Positions 1 through 8,147 of a stretch of 45,206 nucleotides of DNA are shown one piece after another. Below the pieces are notes generated by a model. It worked only from the letters and a program-made list of their open reading frames with translations. It was not told the DNA's origin and did no database searches. The stretch spans positions 1-45,206 of the forward strand of contig CACEXK010000009.1 in NCBI GenBank assembly GCA_902563505.1, given 5' to 3'. This DNA is from an uncultured Alphaproteobacteria bacterium (GTDB taxonomy: Bacteria; Pseudomonadota; Alphaproteobacteria; Methylaequorales; Methylaequoraceae). The number at the start of each line of letters is the position of its first letter. Position 1 is the stretch's first letter. The position numbers and the translations under genes were made by a program.

Positions 1-1
1 T

Positions 2-304
2 AACTTGTTAGACAATGATGGTAAATTAATAAATATCGGATTTCAGAAAGGTTCCAAAGTTGAAGTAAATTTGATGAAAATTATGTTAAAAAGATTAACA
101 ATTACGGGTTCAACTCTGAGGATAAGAAATACTTTGTTTAAAAATAAAATACTGCAAAAACTTAAAAAATTTGTTTTTCCTCTTCTTGAAAATAGAAAAA
201 TTAAATGTTTTATTGACTCTAGATATAAATTAAATGATGTTATAAATGCACATAAAAGACTTTACGAAGGTAAACATATAGGTAAAGTTATACTTAAAAT
301 GTAA
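2..304 (+). CDS. NAD(P)H:quinone oxidoreductase (PIG3/zeta-crystallin-like MDR family), C-terminal part
   Basis: The reading frame is open at the left edge, so only about the last 100 residues are present. They match the C-terminal third of PIG3-type quinone oxidoreductases of the medium-chain dehydrogenase/reductase superfamily. Visible landmarks are LMKIMLKRLTITGSTLR, the PLLENRKIKCFID stretch, and the end HKRLYEGKHIGKVILKM, where full-length members carry AHxxMExxxHIGKIVL. Such enzymes use NADPH to reduce quinones and related electrophiles in the cytoplasm. The catalytic and nucleotide-binding core lies outside the window, so substrate cannot be judged. The stop is 7 bases before trcR, which suggests a shared transcript. 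A TTG near the edge should not be taken as the start. Confidence 0.8.
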   Translation, partial: NLLDNDGKLINIGFQKGSKVEVNLMKIMLKRLTITGSTLRIRNTLFKNKILQKLKKFVFPLLENRKIKCFIDSRYKLNDVINAHKRLYEGKHIGKVILKM

Positions 305-311
305 AAAAGTT

Positions 312-839
312 ATGAGAAAACCACTTATGCCTAAAGCCACTGCAAGCTGGCTAATTGATAATACCTCACTTTCCTTTAGACAAATTTCTGAGTTCGTTGG
401 ATTACATGTCCTTGAAATCCAGGCTATTGCTGATGGTGAAGTATCAAACGGGATTTTGCCAAGAAATCCGCTTGAAAATGGTGAACTAACTCTTGATGAA
501 ATTAATAAATGTGAGAAAAATGAAAGTTCATCCCTAAAAATTAAGAATTCGGATATTCCAATGCCCCAAACAAAAACTAAAGGATCTAAATATACTCCAT
601 TATCAAAAAGAGCAGATAAACCTAATGGTATTTATTGGTTGCTAAAAAATTTTCCTAATGTTCCAGATTCAAAGATTTGTAAAATAATTGGCACAACAAA
701 GAAAACTGTGCAATCTATAAGAGACAGAAGTTATTGGAATATTCAAAGCTTACGCGCTCAAAACCCTGCAGAGCTTGGACTATGCAGTAAAGAAGATCTT
801 GCAAAGCTTATCGAAAAAATCAAGGAAATCGAAAACTAA
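312..839 (+). CDS. trcR: TrcR / DUF1013 family cell-cycle transcriptional regulator
   Basis: This 175-residue protein matches the alphaproteobacterial DUF1013 family, named TrcR in Caulobacter. The N-terminal block MPKATASWLIDNTSLSF followed by FVGLHVLEIQAIADGEV looks like a helix-turn-helix. A second helix-turn-helix-like block near residues 105-145 contains IYWLLKNFPNVPDSKICKII and GTTKKTVQSIRDRSYWN. Between them is a basic linker with KYTPLSKRADKPNGI. The family is essentially confined to Alphaproteobacteria, which makes this a useful lineage marker. It follows the quinone oxidoreductase gene by 7 bases. The target genes cannot be read from sequence. Its stop abuts the stop of the convergent DUF465 gene. 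Confidence 0.85.
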   Translation: MRKPLMPKATASWLIDNTSLSFRQISEFVGLHVLEIQAIADGEVSNGILPRNPLENGELTLDEINKCEKNESSSLKIKNSDIPMPQTKTKGSKYTPLSKRADKPNGIYWLLKNFPNVPDSKICKIIGTTKKTVQSIRDRSYWNIQSLRAQNPAELGLCSKEDLAKLIEKIKEIEN

Positions 840-1016
840 TCACCTTCTCAATCTGGTGATCTCATCTCTTATCTTTAATTTTTTCTTTTTCAAATCATTA
901 ATTTCTAAATCATCAACTGCGAGATTGTTTGAAGCCTTTTGTATTAAAATGTCGAATTCTTGATGTTTTGTAATTAGAGATTTGATTTTTTTTTCTTTAA
1001 GAACGGCTCTTTCCAT
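840..1016 (-). CDS. DUF465 / YdcH-family small coiled-coil protein
   Basis: A 58-residue minus-strand reading frame from ATG (1014-1016) to TGA (840-842). The product begins MERAVLKEKKIKSLITKH and ends with KKKKLKIRDEITRLRR. The pattern of a conserved His, a central acidic D-D-L-E-I turn and a final LKKKKLKxRDEIxxL helix matches the DUF465 (YdcH) family of short helical-hairpin proteins, which are common in Alphaproteobacteria and have no settled function. It ends directly against the trcR stop (0 bases between) and starts 47 bases from purE on the other strand, so the two share a short divergent promoter region. Longer plus-strand readings through here show no family resemblance. Confidence 0.75.
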   Translation of the reverse strand: MERAVLKEKKIKSLITKHQEFDILIQKASNNLAVDDLEINDLKKKKLKIRDEITRLRR

Positions 1017-1063
1017 AATTTAATGTTATTATGTTTTTAAATTATTTTCCAGAATTATTTGTC

Positions 1064-1555
1064 ATGAAAAAAAAAATTCTTATTTCAATAGTTATGGGTA
1101 GCCAGTCAGACTGGAGAACTCTCCAAAATTCTGAAAGTATTATTAAACAATTTAGTGTCGGATATGAAAAAAAGATTGTTTCTGCTCATAGAACACCAGA
1201 TAGACTATATAACTATGCAAAAAAAATAGCAGAAACAAATGTCGAAGTTATTATTGCGGGAGCTGGAGGAGCTGCACACCTCCCAGGAATGATTTCCTCA
1301 TTAACTCATCTGCCAGTTCTAGGAGTTCCCATAGAATCAAAAAGTTTAAAAGGTCTTGATAGTCTCTTATCTATTGTCCAAATGCCAGCAGGAATTCCAT
1401 TGCCAACTTTGGCAATTGGGAAACCCGGTGCAATAAATGCAGCATTGACCGCAATATCAATTTTAGCTAATAAATACCCAGAAATTAAAAAAAAACTTTT
1501 AACTTTTAAAAAAAATCAAACCAAATCAATAAAAAAAAAACCTCAAAATGAATAA
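1064..1555 (+). CDS. purE: N5-carboxyaminoimidazole ribonucleotide mutase
   Basis: PurE, about 163 residues, converts N5-CAIR to CAIR in purine synthesis, working directly after PurK. Class I motifs are clear: VMGSQSDW near the N-terminus for the phosphate loop, the SAHRTPDR block with the catalytic His, and AGAGGAAHLPGM. The ATG at 1064 gives MKKKILISIVMGSQSD, which fits family starts. An in-frame ATG at 1031 would add 11 residues without homology, so I reject it. The C-terminus is unusually lysine-rich, with encoded poly-A runs. The last 8 bases overlap purK, so the two genes are probably translationally coupled. Confidence 0.95.
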   Translation: MKKKILISIVMGSQSDWRTLQNSESIIKQFSVGYEKKIVSAHRTPDRLYNYAKKIAETNVEVIIAGAGGAAHLPGMISSLTHLPVLGVPIESKSLKGLDSLLSIVQMPAGIPLPTLAIGKPGAINAALTAISILANKYPEIKKKLLTFKKNQTKSIKKKPQNE

Positions 1556-2588
1556 ATTCGACCTCGGTATTCTTGGAGGTGGACAACTAGGAATGTTTAT
1601 TTGCCAAGCTGCAAAAAAATTAAATTTTTCTACAATAGTTCTATCCCAAGCTAATGATTTTAGTGCCAAACAATTTTGTAATCATTACCTTATTGGCAAC
1701 TATAATGACAAAAATATTCTAAATGACTTTATAAATTCAGCTGATAATTTTACAATTGAAACAGAAAATATTCCCAAAGAAGTTTTAAAAAAAATTGAAA
1801 AAAGTAAAAATTTATTCCCAAGTTCACAAATAGTAGAGATTTCTCAGAATCGGCTTAAGGAAAAAAAGTTTTTGAATTCGTTGAAAGGCATCAGAACTGC
1901 TAGATACAAGCCATTAAGTAATTTCATTGATTTAGAAAAATCATTAGAGTTCTTTGGGAATACAGCAAGATTAAAATCTTGTGAGTTTGGATACGATGGA
2001 AAAGGACAGTACACTGTCCAACAATCAAATTTAGAAAATTTCAAGAAATTTAACTTTAAAAACTATATTCTAGAGGAAACCCTAGATTTTAATAAAGAAA
2101 TTTCAGTAATTGTATGTAGAACAAAAAATAATTGCAGCTACTACCCACCAGTAGAGAACTTTCACAAGAATTCAATTTTAAGAGAAACTATTTTTCCAGC
2201 TAAAATTGAAAAAAAAACTAAAGATAATGCTATAAAAATAGCATTGGAAATATCATCTAAATTAAATCTAATTGGAATTTTAGCTATTGAGATGTTTGTA
2301 ATGAAGGATAATTCAATCGTTATCAATGAACTAGCTCCAAGACCACACAATTCTGGTCATTGGTCAATAGATTTCTGTAAGTATAGTCAATATCAAAACT
2401 TACTTTTTTCAATTTTTAATAAAAAAGTAAAAGATCCAGAACCAATTAGTAGTTGTAAAATGGTAAATATAATCGGTAATGATTATAAAAATAAAGAAAA
2501 AATTGAGAAAATCTTCAAATTTTACGACTATTACAAAGAAGAAATCAAACCATTAAGAAAAATGGGGCACTACACCAGGGTTACATAG
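1548..2588 (+). CDS. purK: N5-carboxyaminoimidazole ribonucleotide synthase
   Basis: PurK, 346 residues, uses ATP and bicarbonate to carboxylate AIR to N5-CAIR, the substrate of PurE. The ATP-grasp architecture is readable: an N-terminal LGILGGGQLGMFICQAAKK nucleotide-fold loop, a central KSCEFGYDGKGQ glycine loop (about residues 143-154), ILEETLDFNKEISVIV, and the metal-binding INELAPRPHNSGHWS near residues 261-275. The C-terminus PLRKMGHYTRVT matches the family ending. The start overlaps the purE stop by 8 bases. The stop overlaps the convergent coq9 gene by 8 bases. Confidence 0.95.
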   Translation: MNKFDLGILGGGQLGMFICQAAKKLNFSTIVLSQANDFSAKQFCNHYLIGNYNDKNILNDFINSADNFTIETENIPKEVLKKIEKSKNLFPSSQIVEISQNRLKEKKFLNSLKGIRTARYKPLSNFIDLEKSLEFFGNTARLKSCEFGYDGKGQYTVQQSNLENFKKFNFKNYILEETLDFNKEISVIVCRTKNNCSYYPPVENFHKNSILRETIFPAKIEKKTKDNAIKIALEISSKLNLIGILAIEMFVMKDNSIVINELAPRPHNSGHWSIDFCKYSQYQNLLFSIFNKKVKDPEPISSCKMVNIIGNDYKNKEKIEKIFKFYDYYKEEIKPLRKMGHYTRVT

Positions 2589-3180
2589 ATTTTTTAATAT
2601 TTTGTTTTATTTTACCAAAGGCTAATACTAACTTTATTTGTTTATCTAAAAATGCTTTAGTTTTTGACAAGCTTTCTGATTTGTCAAAAAAAGAAAAGGA
2701 AAAAGTTGCTGCATAAACATTCATTAGAATGAATCTTTTAGTATAATAATTAAAATCGGTTGATTTGTCACCGCAAAGAAACCAAATTTCATCTGCAATA
2801 TTAAATAATATTTTATTAGAATTAATAAAAAGATTTGGATTTAATATTTCTTTTAAAAAAAATTTTTTATCAATAAGATCATTAAAAATTTTAATTCTTT
2901 GTATAACAAAGTATTTGACTTTGTCATTAACACGAAATTTCATAAAATTATTAGGTTTTTTTAGTTTTCTGAGTTTTGAGTCTATAATCTCATTTATCTC
3001 ATTCATTAATGACTTAGTCCCATTGGGAAGAAAATTTGACTTTATATCATTAAAAGAAGATTCATTTAATTTGATTTTTTTGAGTGTCTTGTAGATTGCA
3101 TCATCTAAATTCATTGAATGAGGTATAATTTCCAATAAATTCATAAAAAATTTAGTTTTATCAATTTTAGTTTTTTGCAT
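2581..3180 (-). CDS. COQ9-family ubiquinone biosynthesis protein
   Basis: A 199-residue protein of the COQ9 family. Bacterial members are annotated as rpsU-divergently transcribed proteins, and rpsU does lie divergently here. The diagnostic C-terminal signature is present: NIADEIWFLCGDKSTDFNYYTKRFILMNVYAAT, seen in pieces as DEIWFLCGDKSTDFNYYTKR followed by the VYAATFSFSFFD helix (about residues 130-165). COQ9 is a lipid-binding TetR-like fold that aids COQ7-type hydroxylation of ubiquinone precursors; a bacterial role in ubiquinone synthesis is inferred. The N-terminal TetR-like half is lysine-rich and poorly conserved. The 3' end overlaps purK by 8 bases. Confidence 0.8.
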   Translation of the reverse strand: MQKTKIDKTKFFMNLLEIIPHSMNLDDAIYKTLKKIKLNESSFNDIKSNFLPNGTKSLMNEINEIIDSKLRKLKKPNNFMKFRVNDKVKYFVIQRIKIFNDLIDKKFFLKEILNPNLFINSNKILFNIADEIWFLCGDKSTDFNYYTKRFILMNVYAATFSFSFFDKSESLSKTKAFLDKQIKLVLAFGKIKQNIKKSM

Positions 3181-3197
3181 GTTTTTATAAAATTAAG

Positions 3198-3225
3198 TTT
3201 ACATTATTATAAATTTTTATATAAA
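3198..3225 (+). promoter_or_regulatory. Putative sigma-70-type promoter for rpsU
   Basis: TTTACA (3198-3203) and TATAAA (3220-3225) are separated by 16 bases in the gap between coq9 and rpsU. A start of transcription near 3232 would leave a short leader carrying the strong Shine-Dalgarno AGGAG at 3241-3245. In such AT-rich DNA the match is suggestive only. Confidence 0.35.
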
Positions 3226-3255
3226 TAAACTGCAAATAACAGGAGATAAAAAATA

Positions 3256-3459
3256 ATAAGAATACAAGTTAGAGATAACAATCTTGAAAAGGCTATGCGA
3301 GCAATGAAAAAAAAGCTCCAAAGAGAAGGTGTTTTCAAAGAAATGAAACAGAGAAGAGCTTACGAAAAACCTTCTGAAAAAAAAGCTAGGCTTTTAAATG
3401 AAGCCACACGTCGTTGTAAAAAAATGCTCAGAAAAAAAATTGAAATTCAGGGATACTAG
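3256..3459 (+). CDS. rpsU: 30S ribosomal protein S21 with an apparent AUA start
   Basis: The 67-residue product reads RIQVRDNNLEKAMRAMKKK, then LQREGVFKEMKQRRAYEKPS, and ends RKKIEIQGY. This is unmistakable bS21, which helps mRNA selection on the small ribosomal subunit. The conserved V-R-D-N-N block starts five codons after the assigned first codon, exactly as in family members that begin M-x-V-x-V-R-D-N-N. However, the reading frame has no ATG, GTG or TTG between the stop TAA at 3247-3249 and an internal ATG at 3295, which would cut off the VRDNNLEKA block. Candidate first codons are ATA at 3256 (best alignment) or ATA at 3253. A strong AGGAG lies 7 bases before 3253 and 10 before 3256. Automatic gene callers may miss this gene. 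Confidence 0.85.
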   Translation: MRIQVRDNNLEKAMRAMKKKLQREGVFKEMKQRRAYEKPSEKKARLLNEATRRCKKMLRKKIEIQGY

Positions 3460-3494
3460 TACCTATACATAAATACAAAATCTGAATTTTCCTT

Positions 3495-3511
3495 AAGGAA
3501 ATCTTCCTTTT
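3495..3511 (+). terminator. Possible small hairpin with T-tract after rpsU
   Basis: AAGGAA, a three-base loop ATC, and TTCCTT are followed by TT. The stem overlaps a perfect palindrome TTTCCTTAAGGAAA at 3488-3501. It lies between the convergent rpsU and pntB genes, where a terminator is expected. The stem is short and AT-rich, so the call is weak. Confidence 0.3.
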
Positions 3512-3526
3512 CAAAATTTAATTCAA

Positions 3527-4918
3527 CTAATCAAGACTTTTTATGATATCTTCTACCATTTTTTTTGCATCAGAAAACAACATCATTGTATTATCTCTAA
3601 AAAATAATTCATTATCAACTCCAGCATATCCAGAGGCCATTGATCTTTTAACAAATAGTACTGTTCCAGAATTTTCGACATCAAGAATTGGCATCCCATA
3701 AATAGGACTAGTCTTATCGGTTTTTGCAGCAGGGTTTGTTATATCATTTGCTCCAATTACGAATGCCGCATCGGTATTTGAGAATTCACTATTAATTTCC
3801 TCAAGTTCAAAGACCTCGTCATAAGGAACATTAGCTTCAGCTAGGAGAACATTCATATGTCCAGGCATTCTTCCAGCCACTGGATGAATTGCATATTTTA
3901 TTGTTACTCCATTTTTTTTTAAAATATCGCACATTTCTCTCAGCGCATGTTGTGCTTGTGCCACTGCCATTCCATAACCTGGAACAATTATTACATTACT
4001 AGCGTTTGACATTATAAAAGCAGCATCCTCTGGGCTTCCTGTTTTAACAGTTTTTCCTTCATTTTTATCAACCGCGGTTCCCTCTTCCACTCCAAAACCT
4101 CCAAGGATAACACTAACAAAAGATCTATTCATTCCTTTGCACATAATGTAACTTAGTATTGCTCCAGAAGCGCCTACCAGTGACCCGACAATAATCAACA
4201 AATGGTTTGATAATGTGAAGCCAATTCCAGCTGCAGCCCATCCAGAGTAAGAATTTAACATTGAAACAACTACAGGCATGTCAGCGCCACCAATTGGAAT
4301 TATAAGAAGAATTCCAAGTAATAATGATAAACCAACTATTATCCAGAAAATATCCTTTGAGGACTCCATGGTAAAAACAACAGTTAGAACTATGAGAGAA
4401 ATAAAGATTGCTAAATTAAGAAAATGTTGCCCAAAAAAAGTAGTAGGAGCTCCACTAACTAAGCCCTGAAGCTTTAAAAAAGCTATTATAGAACCTGTGA
4501 ATGTAATTGCTCCAATTGCAACTCCAATTGACATTTCTATCAAGCTTGATGCGAAAATTGTTCCATTGGAATCTACAATTCCGTAACTTCCTGGAGAGTA
4601 AAATGCACCGGTAGCAACAAAAACTGCAGCAAGACCAACTAAAGAATGAAAGGCCGCTACAAGTTGGGGTAAAGCTGTCATCTCTATTTTTATGGCAATG
4701 TATGTACCAATTGCTCCACCAATTAAAATGCCAAAAACAATTAATTCATAAGAAAGTACATTTGGATTAAACAATGTTGTGATTATAGCTATGATCATTC
4801 CAATTATACCCATGAGATTCCCATTTCTGGCCGACTCTGGATTGGATAACCCTTTTAACGCCAAAATAAAGAAAATGGCTGATATCAAATAGCAAATAGC
4901 TGTAATATTTTCAGTCAT
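3527..4918 (-). CDS. pntB: NAD(P) transhydrogenase subunit beta
   Basis: This 463-residue inner-membrane protein is the beta subunit of proton-translocating transhydrogenase, which uses the proton gradient to drive hydride transfer from NADH to NADP+. The N-terminal 260 residues are a series of hydrophobic segments. The C-terminal part is the NADP(H)-binding domain III, with VPGYGMAVAQAQHALREM, HPVAGRMPGHMNVLLAEANV, VIGANDITNPAA and a KRSMASGYAGVDN loop. Its start overlaps the pntAB stop by 4 bases (ATGA). It is the last gene of the pntAA-pntAB-pntB operon and a likely main NADPH source. Confidence 0.96.
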   Translation of the reverse strand: MTENITAICYLISAIFFILALKGLSNPESARNGNLMGIIGMIIAIITTLFNPNVLSYELIVFGILIGGAIGTYIAIKIEMTALPQLVAAFHSLVGLAAVFVATGAFYSPGSYGIVDSNGTIFASSLIEMSIGVAIGAITFTGSIIAFLKLQGLVSGAPTTFFGQHFLNLAIFISLIVLTVVFTMESSKDIFWIIVGLSLLLGILLIIPIGGADMPVVVSMLNSYSGWAAAGIGFTLSNHLLIIVGSLVGASGAILSYIMCKGMNRSFVSVILGGFGVEEGTAVDKNEGKTVKTGSPEDAAFIMSNASNVIIVPGYGMAVAQAQHALREMCDILKKNGVTIKYAIHPVAGRMPGHMNVLLAEANVPYDEVFELEEINSEFSNTDAAFVIGANDITNPAAKTDKTSPIYGMPILDVENSGTVLFVKRSMASGYAGVDNELFFRDNTMMLFSDAKKMVEDIIKSLD

Positions 4919-5220
4919 TTATCCTTCTTTTTCTCTTTTTTTTTGAACATTGACAACATTCTATGTGAAACTACAAATCCGCCAAAGATGTTAACTGATG
5001 CAAGTACAATTGCAAGAAATCCCATCACAGAAGAAAAATTTAAGTCCTCAGGACCTGCAGCAATTAAGGCACCTACAATGATCACACTTGAGATAGCATT
5101 GGTAACAGCCATTAATGGTGAGTGTAATGCTGATGTAACTCCCCAAATTACATAATAACCTATTATACAAGCTAATATAAAAATCATTATTAAATTAATA
5201 ATTGGATCAATACCTTCCAT
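4915..5220 (-). CDS. pntAB: NAD(P) transhydrogenase subunit alpha part 2 (membrane segment)
   Basis: A 101-residue protein with three to four hydrophobic helices corresponding to the membrane end of the alpha subunit. In many Alphaproteobacteria, as in Rhodospirillum rubrum, alpha is split into a soluble PntAA and this short PntAB. Family landmarks are YYVIWGVTSALHSPLMAVTNAISS and IVGALIAAG, followed by a helix with VNIFGGFVVSHRMLSMF. The tail is a run of lysines, typical of a cytoplasmic end. It follows pntAA with no spacer and overlaps pntB by 4 bases. Confidence 0.93.
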   Translation of the reverse strand: MEGIDPIINLIMIFILACIIGYYVIWGVTSALHSPLMAVTNAISSVIIVGALIAAGPEDLNFSSVMGFLAIVLASVNIFGGFVVSHRMLSMFKKKEKKKDK

Positions 5221-6345
5221 CTACTTTCCTTTACCAATAAGATTCTTAATCACGCATGTTTCTTTCACTACTTCATCTTCCCAGTTAAAAGATTTAAATT
5301 TTCCAGACTCACAAGAATTCATTAAAAAATTAACTACATTTTTAGAAAAGAGCCTTGAAGAATCTTGCGAAACAGTAGCTGCTAGATTTTTTGGACCGAT
5401 TATTTTTTTTGATTTAAAGTTAAATATTTCCCCATGTTTAGTTAACTCACAATTTCCACCAAACTCTGAGGCTAGATCTACAACAATACTACCCACTTTC
5501 ATTAATTCTACCATTTTTTTGGAAATTATCCTTGGTGCCGGTTTATCTGGTATTAATGCAGTTGATATCACGATATCCATTTTTTTTATATTTTCTTCAA
5601 GTAATTTTGCTTGTTTCTTTTTATATCCCTGAGACATTTCCTTAGCGTAGCCTGATGATGTTTCACCAGAGTCTTTACTTTTATCTTCTACTTCAATAAA
5701 TTTAGCTCCTAAACTTTCCACTTGTTCCTTGGTTGATACTCTAACATCAAACGAAAACACAACTGCACCAAGTCTTTTCGCTGTAGCTATGGCTTGAAGG
5801 CCGGCCACACCAGCTCCAATAACAAGGACTTTGGCAGGCGCCACCGTTCCTGCTGATGTCATCATTAGAGGAAAAGCTTTATTAAATTGACTTGCTGCAT
5901 CAATCACAGCCTTGTAACCAGATAAGTTGCTTTGGGAAGATAATACATCCATACTTTGAGCACGAGATATTCGAGGCATCCTCTCTAAGGCAAAAACATT
6001 AATTTTTAGTTTTTTAAGAAGATTATACTCGTTTTTAAATTTTTGTTCATAAAGAAGAGTTAAAACATTACAATTTTTCAAAAAAGAAATTTCATTAATT
6101 TTTTTCTGTTTTGTTGGTCTTTGGATTTTAACTACTAAATCTGCATTTTTATATAGTTCTTTTTGATTTACAGAAATTTTAGCTCCAGTATTTTTATAAT
6201 CTTGATCTGTAAAAGATGATCCTATTCCTGCATTAGATTGGACAAAAACAGAAAACCCCATTTTAGATAATGAAGGTATGCAGTCGGGGGTTATACCAAC
6301 CCTACTCTCTCCATCATATATTTCTGCGGGTACTACTAATTTCAT
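5221..6345 (-). CDS. pntAA: NAD(P) transhydrogenase subunit alpha part 1 (NAD-binding domain)
   Basis: A 374-residue soluble domain I of transhydrogenase that binds NAD(H). The start MKLVVPAEIYDGESRVGITP fits the alanine-dehydrogenase/PntA fold. The mobile loop residues are visible in MPRISRAQSMDVLSSQSNL (about residues 122-140), including the Arg, Gln and Asp that contact NAD in the R. rubrum protein. The dinucleotide-binding VIGAGVAGLQAIATAKRLGA lies near residue 175, and the DLASEFGGNCELT segment follows later. It is first in the operon. The stop lies one base before the pntAB ATG at 5220. Confidence 0.95.
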   Translation of the reverse strand: MKLVVPAEIYDGESRVGITPDCIPSLSKMGFSVFVQSNAGIGSSFTDQDYKNTGAKISVNQKELYKNADLVVKIQRPTKQKKINEISFLKNCNVLTLLYEQKFKNEYNLLKKLKINVFALERMPRISRAQSMDVLSSQSNLSGYKAVIDAASQFNKAFPLMMTSAGTVAPAKVLVIGAGVAGLQAIATAKRLGAVVFSFDVRVSTKEQVESLGAKFIEVEDKSKDSGETSSGYAKEMSQGYKKKQAKLLEENIKKMDIVISTALIPDKPAPRIISKKMVELMKVGSIVVDLASEFGGNCELTKHGEIFNFKSKKIIGPKNLAATVSQDSSRLFSKNVVNFLMNSCESGKFKSFNWEDEVVKETCVIKNLIGKGK

Positions 6346-6354
6346 GGGATCAAT

Positions 6355-8100
6355 CTAACTTAAATGTTCTAAATCATCTATAAAATTTTTTATTAAATTC
6401 ATTCCAAGTTGCCAAAAGTTTTTGTCTTTAGGATTGAGATTAAATTTTTTTAAATGTTTTTTGTAGTGTTCAGAACCACCAGATTGAAGAAGTAAAAAAT
6501 ATTTATCATTGAATTTTTTTTCACCATTTTCGTATTTTGAGTAGAGTGAATTGACCAAACAATCACCGAATGCATATGCATAAACATAAAAAGGAGAATG
6601 AATAAAATGCGGAATATACGCCCAAAAATATTTATAGTCTCCCGTTAGTTCTACATTTTTACCCAAAGATTCTTTTTGACTTTCCATCCACAAGCTACAT
6701 ATTTCATCATCGGTCAACTCTCCTTGAATCCGTTTGTTGTGTAAATTCCTTTCAAACTTGAAAAAAGCAATTTGTCTAAAAACTGTGTTCAGCATATCCT
6801 CGATTTTTGATCTTAAAAGATATATTTTTTCATCTTTATTTTTTGATTTTTTTAATAATGATTTAAAAGTTAACATTTCACCAAATACGCTTGCTGTTTC
6901 CGCAAGTGTCAAAGGGGTGTCTGCAATAAGTAATCCATTTTTATTAGCTAGGTATTGATGAACACCGTGACCCAATTCATGAGCAAGGGTCATAACATCT
7001 CTTATTCTTCCTTGAAAATTAACTAAAATTTTTGGGTTACAACTTGGAACGGTGGGATGAGAAAAAGCACCAGATGTTTTTCCTTTTGATACTTTGGCAT
7101 CTATCCAATTGTTATCAAAAAATAATTTTACAATATCACCAAATCTTGTATCAAAAGAATAATATGAGTCCAAAACAATATCTTTAGCTTGATTCCAGGA
7201 AATTTTAAAATCTTTGGTATTTGGATAAGGAGCATTTCGATCCCAATATTTTAGTTTATTACTTCCAAAATACTTAGTTTTGTATTTGTAGTATCTATGA
7301 CAAATTTTAGAATAATTTTCTGTTACAGTTTTGACTAACGAATCAACATCAGATTTATCAATTTGATTCAAGAGATGTCGTGAGGATTCTGAGTATTTAA
7401 ATCCGCGGATGTTCTTATCAATATCCAAATCTTTTGATAATGTATTAATTATAAAAGAAAAATTAAAAATATTTTCCTTTAATGTTTTTCCAAAAACTTC
7501 AGCCGCTTCTTTTCTGGTTTGTTGGTCAGTGGAAGTCAAAAGATTAATAATTTCTGTTTCTGTAAGATCATTTTCTTTAAATCTAAATTTTAATCTTGTC
7601 ATACTTTGATCAAAAAATTTTATCCAAGCAGAAGATCCTGTCAGAGATTTTTCAACTAAAATTTTTTCATTGTCTTCTGACTTTTGATATTTTTTAAATT
7701 TTTTGTGATTTTTTATCCAGTTTTTATATTTAGAGTCAAAAAAAACTGATAATTGCTTATCATTAAGATTATTTAACTCGATACCATAGAATATTATTAA
7801 TTTTTCTATATCTGAAAGTGATTCGTCTATAAGTTGATAAAACTTTTTTTTCTTTTCATTCAACTGGTCAGTGCAGTAGGTTAAGTAAGCAAAACTTTTT
7901 ATTTTCTGCGCGAGTTCTTCAATTTGTTCATAATCAACTAGAGTTTGAAAAAGATGTTTTTTTTTTAAAGAATTAAGTTTACCTCTGAATTTTAATGAAA
8001 ATTCTCCTGTTTTTCTTTTTAGAATCTTTATATCTTTATTTATTAGATTAGAGGTGAATGAGGGGTAAAACTCTTTTAAATTCCAGTTAGGTAAATCCAT
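6355..8100 (-). CDS. pepF: M3-family oligoendopeptidase F
   Basis: A 581-residue cytoplasmic metallopeptidase of family M3 that cleaves short peptides. The zinc-binding site HELGHGVHQ lies near residue 375, with the downstream Glu ligand in the ETASVFGEM segment about 28 residues later. PFYVYAYAFGDCLVNSLY near the C-terminus is the usual substrate-side motif (HSPFYxYAYAFG). The N-terminal half is the helical lid domain and is very lysine-rich. It lies just upstream of pntAA on the same strand (9 bases between) and probably shares its transcript. Peptide recycling is the inferred role. Confidence 0.93.
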   Translation of the reverse strand: MDLPNWNLKEFYPSFTSNLINKDIKILKRKTGEFSLKFRGKLNSLKKKHLFQTLVDYEQIEELAQKIKSFAYLTYCTDQLNEKKKKFYQLIDESLSDIEKLIIFYGIELNNLNDKQLSVFFDSKYKNWIKNHKKFKKYQKSEDNEKILVEKSLTGSSAWIKFFDQSMTRLKFRFKENDLTETEIINLLTSTDQQTRKEAAEVFGKTLKENIFNFSFIINTLSKDLDIDKNIRGFKYSESSRHLLNQIDKSDVDSLVKTVTENYSKICHRYYKYKTKYFGSNKLKYWDRNAPYPNTKDFKISWNQAKDIVLDSYYSFDTRFGDIVKLFFDNNWIDAKVSKGKTSGAFSHPTVPSCNPKILVNFQGRIRDVMTLAHELGHGVHQYLANKNGLLIADTPLTLAETASVFGEMLTFKSLLKKSKNKDEKIYLLRSKIEDMLNTVFRQIAFFKFERNLHNKRIQGELTDDEICSLWMESQKESLGKNVELTGDYKYFWAYIPHFIHSPFYVYAYAFGDCLVNSLYSKYENGEKKFNDKYFLLLQSGGSEHYKKHLKKFNLNPKDKNFWQLGMNLIKNFIDDLEHLS

Positions 8101-8147
8101 GACAATAAAGGTATTTTAAATATTTTTATTTTTTGTATTCTTATAAA

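Noticed and set aside
775-963. Plus-strand reading frame over the end of trcR
   Set aside because: It is a shadow; the opposite strand encodes a DUF465 protein with clear family pattern.
3295-3297. Internal ATG as the rpsU start
   Set aside because: It would delete the most conserved part of S21 (VRDNNLEKA) and has no Shine-Dalgarno.
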